This document shows, piece after piece, positions 1 to 6,900 of a stretch of DNA of 8,138 nt. The notes under the pieces are model-generated. The model saw only the letters and a program-made list of their open reading frames with translations. It searched no databases and was not told the DNA's origin. Position 1 is the first letter of the stretch. The number at the start of each line of letters is the position of its first letter. Made by a program: the position numbers and the translations under genes. The stretch is taken from NCBI GenBank assembly GCA_955651735.1, contig CATPAM010000003.1, positions 1-8,138 of the forward strand, in the 5' to 3' direction. This DNA is from Candidatus Acidiferrales bacterium (GTDB lineage Bacteria > Acidobacteriota > Terriglobia > Acidiferrales > UBA7541).

Positions 1-1305
1 CACTGGGAATTCCGGGATGTCTGTGGCGTCGGGGATGCGCCAGGGTTCCGCGCCGTTGGCGAGATAGCCGTCGGAAAGAAGAATGACGGGAACCATGTAC
101 TTGACCGCAATCCTGCTAGCTTCGAGTGCAGCCCAGAAACAATCGCTGGGCGTAGCCGCGGCCACAATGGGAATCGGCGCTTCCGAGTTGCGACCGAAGA
201 GCGCTTGCAATAAATCGGCTTGCTCGGTTTTTGTCGGAAGCCCCGTCGAAGGGCCGCCGCGCTGGATGTCGCAGACCACCAATGGAATTTCGACAGCGAT
301 GGCCAGGCCCATGGCCTCCGTTTTCAGCGCCATACCGGGACCGGAAGTCGTGGTGATGGCCAGCGCGCCAGCATAGGCAGCGCCAATCGCCGAAGTAATC
401 GCCGCGATTTCGTCCTCGGCTTGAAAGGTCATCACGCCAAAATCTTTGTATTGCGAAAGCTCGTGCAGAATGTCCGACGCCGGCGTAATCGGATAGCTGC
501 CTTGGAAAAGCCGCAAGCCGGACTTTTGCGATGCCGTGATAAATCCAAGAGCCAGCGCTTGATTGCCGCTCAAATTACGGTACATGCCCGGGGCGAGTTG
601 CGCCGGCGGAATCTCGTAACTGATCTGAAACGCCTCGGTGGCTTCGCAATAGGAGTACCCGGCCTTCATCGCCAGCTTGTTGGCTTCTACGAGCAGCGGC
701 TTGTGCTTAAACTTGTCTTCAATCCAGCGCACCGTGGAATCCATCGAGCGGTTGTAGAGCCAGTAGCACATGCCCAGCGCGAAGAAGTTCTTGCAGCGGT
801 CCATGGACTTGGCATCCAGGCCAAGATGCTCCAGGGCCATGCGTGTGAGGCGTTCCAGTTCGACGGGGAAGAGCCGGAACTTGTCCAGCGTGTGGTCTTC
901 CAGCGGATTGGAAGTCATCTGCGCTTTGCGCAGGTCGCCTTCCTGAAAGCTATCGGAATTAACGATGAGGATGCCGTTGGCTTTGAGGTCCGCGACATTG
1001 ACCTTTAGCGCCGCAGGATTCATGGCAATCAAGACATCGACGGCGTCGCCCGGCGTGTACACGTCGCTGGAGGAAAAATGGAGTTGGTAGCCGCTTACGC
1101 CTGGCAAAGTGCCGGCAGGAGCGCGAATCTCGGCAGGGAAGTCCGGGAAGGTCGCGATATCGTTGCCATAAAGCGCGACGGTATTGGTGAATTGGCTTCC
1201 GGTGATCTGCATGCCGTCGCCGGAATCCCCGGCGAAGCGGATGACGGCCTGATCGATCTTTTCGCGCCGGTGCTTGGTCAGCGGCGATTCGATGAGTGTG
1301 GACAT
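1..1305 (-). CDS. korA: 2-oxoacid:ferredoxin oxidoreductase alpha subunit (KorA-type, fused gamma-alpha), 3' end outside window
   Basis: The first 435 residues were translated by eye from the reverse strand; the frame is open to the window edge. Known role: with a KorB partner it oxidatively decarboxylates a 2-oxoacid, usually 2-oxoglutarate to succinyl-CoA, in the cytoplasm using CoA, thiamine diphosphate (bound by KorB) and ferredoxin. Seen: an N-terminal gamma-type domain (about 20-200) with FAGDSGDGMQITGSQF at 24-39 and PDFPAEIRAPAGT at 54-66. The alpha (pyrimidine-binding) domain begins near 245 with GNQALALG, then YPITPASDI at 271-279, QAEDEIAA at 295-302, TTSGPGMALKTEA at 319-331 and RGGPSTGLPTKTEQADL at 349-365. 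Gamma before alpha is the usual KorA order. About 150-190 C-terminal residues are probably missing. The ATG at 1305 gives the expected short lead-in before the first motif; the Shine-Dalgarno is weak (AGG about 6 bases upstream). korB would be expected beyond the left edge. Substrate (2-oxoglutarate versus another 2-oxoacid) is inferred from family. Confidence 0.92.
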   Translation of the reverse strand, partial: MSTLIESPLTKHRREKIDQAVIRFAGDSGDGMQITGSQFTNTVALYGNDIATFPDFPAEIRAPAGTLPGVSGYQLHFSSSDVYTPGDAVDVLIAMNPAALKVNVADLKANGILIVNSDSFQEGDLRKAQMTSNPLEDHTLDKFRLFPVELERLTRMALEHLGLDAKSMDRCKNFFALGMCYWLYNRSMDSTVRWIEDKFKHKPLLVEANKLAMKAGYSYCEATEAFQISYEIPPAQLAPGMYRNLSGNQALALGFITASQKSGLRLFQGSYPITPASDILHELSQYKDFGVMTFQAEDEIAAITSAIGAAYAGALAITTTSGPGMALKTEAMGLAIAVEIPLVVCDIQRGGPSTGLPTKTEQADLLQALFGRNSEAPIPIVAAATPSDCFWAALEASRIAVKYMVPVILLSDGYLANGAEPWRIPDATDIPEFPV

Positions 1306-1413
1306 AAGCTGCCTGACCCCGTTGGGAAGAGCCCCTCCACGATTTCCCCCGCGAAGGAGCGCGGCTCAACTAATAGGATGACGCGGTAGCAGGAACAGGA
1401 TGGTTAGTGTCCG

Positions 1414-1466
1414 CCCGCCGCGAGCCGGCATGGTTTAGGATACCATACCGGCTCGCCCGCGGCGGG
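1414..1466. repeat. Large GC-rich imperfect inverted repeat (hairpin)
   Basis: The left arm 1414-1434 (starts CCCGCCGC, ends GCATGGT) pairs with the right arm 1442-1466 (starts ACCATAC, ends GCGGCGGG) around a 7-base loop TTAGGAT. About 20 of 21 left-arm bases pair; the right arm carries a 4-base bulge. The single C/A mismatch on the plus strand becomes a G-U wobble in RNA read from the minus strand, so the structure is slightly better as part of a korA leader. It has no following T-run and lies upstream of both genes, so it is not an ordinary terminator. It could be a dispersed REP-like palindrome, a regulatory leader hairpin or a protein site. Confidence 0.75.
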
Positions 1467-1559
1467 GAGAGAGTCCGCCGCGCGGGCAATGTGCTCTACT
1501 GGAAAAGACGTGTGCGGAGCTTACGAGGTTGCACGCGCCTCAGGAATTCACTTTTTTCT

Positions 1560-1589
1560 TTAACCTGCAAAACCGCCGCCTCTTATATA
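1560..1589 (+). promoter_or_regulatory. Possible distal plus-strand promoter
   Basis: TTAACC (1560-1565) and TATATA (1584-1589) are 18 bases apart in the AT-rich part of the gap, resembling a sigma70-type promoter upstream of lexA. The match is modest and the region is locally AT-rich by composition, so chance is a real alternative. Confidence 0.25.
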
Positions 1590-1649
1590 AAAAGACGGCA
1601 AACATCGTGCGGGAGCTTGGCAAATCCGGCAAGCCCGCAAAGGAAGTGC

Positions 1650-1679
1650 TTGACTATTCGCTTTCTTTTCGCCTAAGGT
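1650..1679 (+). promoter_or_regulatory. Probable lexA promoter
   Basis: TTGACT at 1650-1655 matches the sigma70-type -35 in five of six positions. TAAGGT at 1674-1679, 18 bases on, matches the -10 at the conserved first, second and last positions. Transcription would begin near 1686, leaving a leader of about 45 bases before the lexA ATG. It is the best -35 in the gap and is correctly placed for lexA. Confidence 0.5.
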
Positions 1680-1687
1680 GGAGGCGA
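1669..1687. promoter_or_regulatory. Inverted repeat over the lexA -10, candidate operator
   Basis: TCGCCT (1669-1674) and AGGCGA (1682-1687) form a 6-bp inverted repeat with a 7-base spacer, directly over the proposed -10 and start of transcription. LexA proteins normally repress their own gene by binding a dyad at the promoter, so a LexA self-operator is a reasonable guess. The motif is not one of the LexA boxes I know from other phyla, so the assignment rests only on position and symmetry. Confidence 0.3.
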
Positions 1688-1716
1688 CGGCTGCGCATCT
1701 AAGCGGCGCTGCAATC

Positions 1717-1721
1717 GGAGG
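1717..1721 (+). promoter_or_regulatory. lexA ribosome binding site
   Basis: GGAGG lies 8 bases before the ATG at 1730 and fixes that codon as the start. Confidence 0.85.
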
Positions 1722-1729
1722 TTTCACCC

Positions 1730-2353
1730 ATGACCCTGACCAAGCGGCAAAAGGAAGTGCTCGATTACCTGGTGGCGTTCGAGACCAAGCACGGTTACGC
1801 GCCGAGCTTCGAGGAAATCGGCAAGGGCATGAAGCTGACCTCGCTCGCGACGGTGCACAAGCACATCACCACGCTGGAGAAAAAAGGTTTTATTCGCCGC
1901 GGCTATAACCAGAGCCGCTCTATCGAAATTCTGCAACTGCCGAAATCGGTCAAGGACCAGGTCATCGAGCGCAGGGTACAGGAGCTGCCGCTGGTCGGGC
2001 GCATCGCCGCGGGCCGTCCGCTGGAAGCGGTGGAAGAGCGCGAGACGCTTTCGCTAGGGGACTTTGCGCGCGGCGGCAATTCTTTTGTGCTGCAGGTCAA
2101 AGGAACATCCATGATCGAGGACCACATCATGGATGGAGACTATGTGGTTTGCGAGCAAACGCAGGTGGCCAATGCAGGCGAGATCGTGGTGGCCTTGATC
2201 AATGGAGAAGAAGCGACGCTAAAGAGATTTTATCGCGAAGGGCCAGGGAAAATTCGTCTGCAGCCCGCCAATTCGGAGATGTCGCCGATCATCGTTCCGG
2301 CGAGCGACGTGAAGATACAAGGCCGCGTCATCAGCGTGTTGCGCAAGTACTGA
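1730..2353 (+). CDS. lexA: LexA repressor (SOS regulator, self-cleaving)
   Basis: 207 residues, the usual LexA length. Known role: a dimeric repressor of DNA-damage genes that cuts itself when RecA forms filaments on single-stranded DNA. Seen: an N-terminal winged helix-turn-helix (about 1-66) opening with LTKRQKEVLDYL, with EEIGKGMKLTSLATVHKHI at 28-46 as the helix-turn-helix. A linker follows to about residue 82. The cleavage site is Ala94-Gly95 in VGRIAAGRP. The S24-type peptidase domain has catalytic Ser127 in KGTSM and Lys165 in ATLKRF; MDGDYVV at 134-140 is also typical. All residues for self-cleavage are present, so it should be an active switch. The residue before Ser127 is Thr, where Asp, Glu or Met is common; this is unlikely to matter. 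A strong GGAGG sits 8 bases before the ATG. It is divergent from korA; the next gene starts 203 bases downstream, so it is probably transcribed alone. No clear terminator was seen after the TGA. Confidence 0.97.
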   Translation: MTLTKRQKEVLDYLVAFETKHGYAPSFEEIGKGMKLTSLATVHKHITTLEKKGFIRRGYNQSRSIEILQLPKSVKDQVIERRVQELPLVGRIAAGRPLEAVEERETLSLGDFARGGNSFVLQVKGTSMIEDHIMDGDYVVCEQTQVANAGEIVVALINGEEATLKRFYREGPGKIRLQPANSEMSPIIVPASDVKIQGRVISVLRKY

Positions 2354-2471
2354 GCGCCAGGGAACTGTGCCTCCCAGGAATCTGACAGGGGAAACCCGCC
2401 CGTCAAACTTTCTGCCGCATGCGTACTTTTGAGCGGTCCGCCGCATCCAACTCGGTTAGTGGTTTCTCGCG

Positions 2472-2487
2472 GCGTGATCGATCACGC
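2472..2487. promoter_or_regulatory. Perfect 16-bp palindrome, possible operator
   Basis: GCGTGATCGATCACGC equals its own reverse complement over all 16 bases. It lies between lexA and the phospholipase-like gene, 69 bases upstream of the proposed TTG start, where an operator would be expected. With no loop it suits a dimeric DNA-binding protein better than an RNA hairpin. I cannot name the regulator. Confidence 0.4.
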
Positions 2488-2544
2488 GCAATTCCCGCCC
2501 GGCTACTAGACTCGAACCGGCGTCTCAGTTGTGAGGTAATCATC

Positions 2545-2550
2545 GGAGGG
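2545..2550 (+). promoter_or_regulatory. Ribosome binding site that selects a TTG start
   Basis: GGAGGG ends 6 bases before the TTG at 2557-2559. It is the only strong Shine-Dalgarno near the 5' end of this reading frame, and the protein from this TTG begins with a clean signal peptide. The upstream in-frame ATG at 2419 has no such site. Confidence 0.7.
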
Positions 2551-2556
2551 GCAGAA

Positions 2557-3843
2557 TTGCTCTCAAAAATTGCTGCACTGCTGAGCGTGCTTGCATGGAG
2601 TATCTTTTGGCCTGCAAGGGCTTCGGCATACTCGGTGCTCTCGCATGAAGCCATCATCGATTCTGCGTGGGACACCAACATCAAGCCATTGCTGCTGAAA
2701 CGTTTTCCAGATGCAACTCCGGACGAATTGCGCGAAGCGCATGGGTATGCCTACGGCGGCGCGATCATCCAGGACATGGGCTACTACCCGCACGGCAGCA
2801 TATTTTTCAGCGATCTGGCCCACTATGTGCGCAGCGGCGATTTCGTCCTGATCTTGCTACGGGATTCCAAGGATTTGAGCGAGTACGCCTTCGCCCTCGG
2901 GGCATTGGCGCACTATGCCGCGGACAACAACGGGCATCGCATCGGCACGAACCGCGCCGTGCCCGTCTTGTATCCCAAGCTGAAAAAGAAGCACGGTGAC
3001 TCCGTGGCCTACGAAGATGACCCGCTCGCGCACGTCAAAACGGAATTCGGCTTTGACGTTCTCGAAATCGCCAAGGGACGCTATGCGCCCGAAAGCTATC
3101 ACGACTTTATCGGTTTCCAGGTCGCCGCTCCGCTGCTGGAGCAGGCTTTCCGTGAAACCTACGGTTTGGATTTGAAGGGCGTGTTGCAAAACGAAGAGAA
3201 ACTGATCGGCTCCTATCGGCGAAATGTCAGCAAGCTTATTCCCCGCGCTACACGCGTGGCTTGGTCCCTCAAGAAAAAAGAGATCGAAAGCGATATACCC
3301 GGAATAACTCGGAAGAAATTTCTCTATAACTTGTCGCGCTCCAGCTACGAGCGCAATTGGGGAAAAAGCTATCAGCCCCCGAGTTTTTGGGACCGCTTCC
3401 TCGCGTTTTTGTATCAGATCCTTCCCAAAATTGGGCCGTTGCGGGTGTTGCAGCTCCGCACGCCTACCCCGGAGACGGAGCGAATGTTCCAGGCCAGCTT
3501 TAACGCCACCATGGACCGCTATCGCGACCTGCTGAAAGAAGAGGGCGAAGGGCGCTTGAAGCTGCCGAACAATAACTTCGATGTCGGCGATTTCACCGGT
3601 CCGGGCGAATACTTTATGAATGATGACGCGCATGCCGAGCTGCTCGACAGGCTCGCCGCGCAAGATTTTGCCGATATGTCGCCCGATCTACGCGTAGAGC
3701 TGCTGGACTTTTTCGCCGATCCCAATGCCCCTTATGCTACTAAGCGCAAGCCGAAAGAGTGGAGCAAGGTCGAAACGGAGCTGCGACAATTGAAGTCCAC
3801 GCCGCCGCCAGTGGGCGCCGAGACAGTGCCTGCTTCCTTCTGA
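2557..3843 (+). CDS. Secreted zinc-dependent phospholipase C family protein
   Basis: 428 residues from the TTG at 2557. Residues 1-24 form a signal peptide: a Lys4 n-region, a hydrophobic core (IAALLSVLAWSIFW) and an ARASA cleavage motif, leaving Tyr25 as the mature N-terminus. The following domain carries the ligand series of the bacterial zinc phospholipase C fold: His30, Asp73 (IQDMGYYP), His89 (DLAHY), His119 and Asp123 (HYAAD), His127, and His159 with Glu163 (HVKTE). In order and in the HxxxD/HxxxE spacing this matches His14, Asp55, His69, His118, Asp122, His128, His142 and Glu146 of Bacillus cereus PLC. Family members hydrolyse phospholipid headgroups outside the membrane; the substrate here is unknown. 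The C-terminal part (about 185-428) is charged and mostly helical-looking, with a hydrophobic stretch at 277-300, and I recognise no domain in it. The frame is open upstream to an ATG at 2419, but that start lacks a ribosome site and would bury the signal peptide. S1/P1 nuclease, which has a similar tri-zinc site, is the main alternative. Confidence 0.8.
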   Translation: MLSKIAALLSVLAWSIFWPARASAYSVLSHEAIIDSAWDTNIKPLLLKRFPDATPDELREAHGYAYGGAIIQDMGYYPHGSIFFSDLAHYVRSGDFVLILLRDSKDLSEYAFALGALAHYAADNNGHRIGTNRAVPVLYPKLKKKHGDSVAYEDDPLAHVKTEFGFDVLEIAKGRYAPESYHDFIGFQVAAPLLEQAFRETYGLDLKGVLQNEEKLIGSYRRNVSKLIPRATRVAWSLKKKEIESDIPGITRKKFLYNLSRSSYERNWGKSYQPPSFWDRFLAFLYQILPKIGPLRVLQLRTPTPETERMFQASFNATMDRYRDLLKEEGEGRLKLPNNNFDVGDFTGPGEYFMNDDAHAELLDRLAAQDFADMSPDLRVELLDFFADPNAPYATKRKPKEWSKVETELRQLKSTPPPVGAETVPASF

Positions 3844-3936
3844 GGAATCTTCTCCTCTCGATAAATTTTGTTTGCCGTCCGCATTGAAAAAACTCCTGCG
3901 GCATCGCGGCCCGCTCGTGTGAAAATGTAAAGTTTC

Positions 3937-3956
3937 GCGCGAGCAATGGTTCGCGC
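3937..3956 (+). other. Small hairpin just before the pyc start
   Basis: GCGCGA (3937-3942) can pair with TCGCGC (3951-3956) over an 8-base loop, ending 5 bases before the ATG at 3962. This is where a Shine-Dalgarno would normally lie, and none is seen. The stem is short and the sequence is GC-biased, so chance is possible. The rest of the 118-base gap (3844-3961) shows no convincing promoter; TAAAGT near 3928 is a weak -10 candidate without a matching -35. Confidence 0.3.
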
Positions 3957-3961
3957 CAGTA

Positions 3962-6900
3962 ATGACGAAGCCGAAAAACATCCGAAAACTGCTCGCTGCC
4001 AACCGCAGCGAGATCGCTATTCGCATCTTTCGCGCCGCGAACGAGCTCGGGCTTCGCACCGTGGGCATCTACTCGCAAGAAGATCGCCTGGGCCTGCACC
4101 GCTTCAAGGCCGACGAGGCCTACCAGGTCGGCGCAGGGAAAGGCCCGGTGGAAGCGTACCTGGACATCACGGGAATCGTCGCGCTGGCGAAAGCGAAAAG
4201 CGTTGATGCAATTCATCCCGGGTACGGCTTTCTGTCAGAGAATCCGGCATTCGCGCGCGCTTGCGAGAAGGCTGGCATCACCTTCGTTGGCCCGACGCCG
4301 GCGCTGCTCGAGCTGCTCGGCGACAAGACCGCGGCGCGCAGACTCGCCGCCTCCGCGGGTGTGGCGGTGTTGCCGGGCACCGAAGAGCCGGTAAAATCAG
4401 CGAGCGAAGCGCACAAAATCGCGCGCGAAATCGGTTATCCGGTCATCGTCAAAGCATCCATGGGTGGCGGCGGGCGCGGCATGCGTGTCGTGTACGATGC
4501 CACGCAACTTGATGCCAGACTCGAAGAAGCGCAGGGCGAGGCGCGCTCGGCCTTTGGCGATGCCTCCGTTTTCCTGGAGAAATTTCTTCCGCGCGCGCGG
4601 CACGTCGAAGTGCAGATTCTTGCCGATCACCACGGCAATCTGCTGCATCTCTGGGAGCGCGATTGCTCCGTGCAGCGGCGTCACCAGAAAGTCGTGGAGC
4701 TTGCGCCGGCGGCAAATTTGCCCGCCAGTGTGCGCGGCGAGTTGTGCGAAGCGGCATTGCGCATCGGGCGCAAAGCCAACTACCGCAACGCCGGTACCGT
4801 CGAATTTCTTTACGACGTGGATGCCGGCAAGTGGTACTTCATCGAAGTGAATCCGCGCATTCAGGTCGAGCATACCGTCACCGAAATGGTCACCGGTATC
4901 GACCTCGTGCAGGCGCAAATCCGCATCGCGCAGGGGTGCAAGCTTCATGATGCACCGCTTTCGCTTCCCAAGCAGGAAAGCGTGCCGCTCTACGGCGCCG
5001 CGTTGCAATGCCGCGTGACCACCGAAGATCCGGAAAAGAATTTCGCGCCCGATTACGGGAAAATTTCCACCTATCGATCTCCCGCGGGCTTCGGCATTCG
5101 CCTCGATGGCGGCACGGCCTACGCCGGCGCGCTTCTCGCCGCCTCTTACGATTCGCTGCTCGTGAAAGTGACCGCCTGGGGACTGAACCTTCCCGAAGCT
5201 TGCCAGCGCATGGATCGCGCGCTGCGCGAATTTCGCATCCGCGGCGTCAAGACTAACATTCCATTCCTGGAAAATGTCGTCAATCATCCGCGATTCCGCG
5301 CCGGCGAGGTCACCACCGCGTTTCTCGACGATTCGCCCGAACTCCTTCGCATCGCTACCCGCGGCGACCGGGCCACCAAGCTGCTCTCCTACTTGGGCGA
5401 CGTAATTCTCAACGTCCACCCGGAGGTCAAAGGAAAGCAAATCCCTGAAAGCCTGGAGCCAGCAGTCCTCCCGAGCGTCCCGGGCATCGCGCCGCCCCCC
5501 GGCTCGCGGCAATTGCTGCGCAAGCTCGGACCAAAAAAGTTCGCGGCGTGGGCGCGTAAGGAAAAGCGCCTGCTGATCACGGACACCACTTTTCGCGACG
5601 CGCATCAGTCACTGATGGCCACGCGCGTGCGTGCGTACGATCTTCTGGCCACTGCCAACGTCGTAGCGCAGCGGCTGCCCAATCTTTTCAGCCTCGAAAT
5701 GTGGGGCGGCGCAACATTCGACACCGCGCTGCGTTTCTTACGTGAAGACCCGTGGCAGCGCCTGCGCCAGCTCCGCCAACGCATTCCGAATATTTGTTTC
5801 CAAATGCTGCTTCGTGGCGCGAATGCCGTCGGTTATGCGTCGTATCCCGACAACGTCATCGAAGAATTCGTCCGCGAAGCTCACGCGCAGGGTATCGATA
5901 TCTTTCGCATCTTCGATTCGCTCAACTCCATCGAGAACATGCGCGTCGCGATCGATGCCGTGCTCGAGACTGGCGCCGTCTGCGAGCCGGCCATCTGTTA
6001 CACGGGCGACATTCTCGACAAAGCTCGGCCAAAATATTCGTTGAAATATTACGTTGGTATGGCCAGGCAGCTCGAAAAACTCGGCGCGCATTTCCTGGCC
6101 ATTAAAGACATGGCTGGCTTGTGCAAGCCGTACGCCGCCTTTCAACTCGTTCGCGCGCTTCGCGAGGAAATCGGCATCCCCATTCATTTCCACACGCACG
6201 ACACGAGCGGCTTGAACGCGGCTTCCGTGCTCAAGGCCGCCGACGCTGGCGTGGACGTCGCGGATGCAGCTGTCGCTTCCATGAGCGGTGGAACCAGCCA
6301 GCCCAACCTCAACTCCATTGTCGAAGCTCTGCGCCACACGCCTCGCGACACGCGGCTTGATGTCGATGCGCTCAACGAATGCTCCGACTATTGGGAAACC
6401 GTGCGCACCTACTATTTGCCTTTCGACTCCGCACCTAAAACGGGTTCTGCGCGACTCTATCAGCACGAAATCCCCGGCGGTCAATACACGAACTTGCGCG
6501 AACAAGCCGCCGCGATGGGCCTCAGCCACCGCTGGCGCGAAGTCGAAAAAATGTACGCCCGCGTGAACCAGCTTTTCGGCGACATCGTCAAGGTCACGCC
6601 CTCCAGTAAAGTCGTCGGCGACATGACGCTTTTTCTCATGGCCAAGGAAATGACTCCGGAGGATTTGCTCAAGCTGGACGAGCACCATGATCTCTCCCTG
6701 CCCAATTCCGTGGTGGAAATGTTTTCCGGCGTGCTGGGTGTACCCCCCGGCGGCTGGCCCAAGAAGCTGCAGAAAATTATCCTTCGTGGCACAGCCCCGC
6801 TTCACGGCCTTCCGAGCGATAACCTGCCCGCGGCGAATCTCGATCACGAGCAGCAAGCTCTTGAGAAAAAAGTCGGCCACGCCATCCGTCGCGACGATCT

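Larger units (their letters stand above)
1306..1729. other. Divergent korA/lexA intergenic region
   Basis: This 424-base gap separates two outward-reading genes, so it must hold promoters for both. Seen in it: a large imperfect GC-rich inverted repeat (1414-1466), a weak promoter-like pair (1560-1589), a better promoter (1650-1679) and an inverted repeat across its -10 (1669-1687). An AT-rich patch occupies about 1545-1595. On the minus strand the korA leader (1331-1369) could fold with GAGCC/GGCTC ends enclosing a CCGCG/CGCGG stem, but I cannot name a known RNA family there. No convincing korA promoter was found; a TATTAG hexamer near 1371-1376 on the minus strand is only a weak -10 candidate. 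No protein-coding gene in the gap is supported. Confidence 0.6.

Noticed and set aside
83..376. Plus-strand 97-codon open frame
   Set aside because: Also antisense to korA, with no recognisable domain and no ribosome site.
220..1008. Plus-strand open frame of 262 codons opposite korA
   Set aside because: It is the antisense of a clearly conserved oxidoreductase; its translation is Arg/Gly/His-rich with no motif and no ribosome site.
1400..1438. 12-codon ATG frame ahead of the hairpin loop, a possible leader peptide
   Set aside because: No run of regulatory codons and only a weak ribosome site; such short frames occur by chance.
1407..1676. Possible 89-codon gene in the korA/lexA gap
   Set aside because: It runs through the hairpin and the lexA promoter, is Arg-rich and low in structure, and resembles no protein I know. 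A nearby AGGA is not enough to support it.
2354..2418. Terminator after lexA
   Set aside because: GGGA/TCCC (near 2359-2374) gives only a 4-bp stem and there is no T-run.
2419..2556. Upstream ATG extension of the phospholipase-like protein
   Set aside because: No Shine-Dalgarno, and the extra 46 residues would precede a clear signal peptide; the TTG at 2557 is better supported.
2857..3663. Minus-strand open frame of 268 codons opposite the phospholipase-like gene
   Set aside because: The plus strand encodes an ordered metal-ligand series and a signal peptide; the antisense product has no recognisable features.
3844..3858. GAGGA/TCCTC hairpin after the phospholipase-like gene as a terminator
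   Set aside because: The stem is only 5 bp and is not followed by a proper T-run.
4397..5605. Minus-strand open frame of 402 codons inside pyc
   Set aside because: Long antisense frames arise from GC-biased codon positions; pyc on the other strand is conserved end to end and this product matches no family I know.
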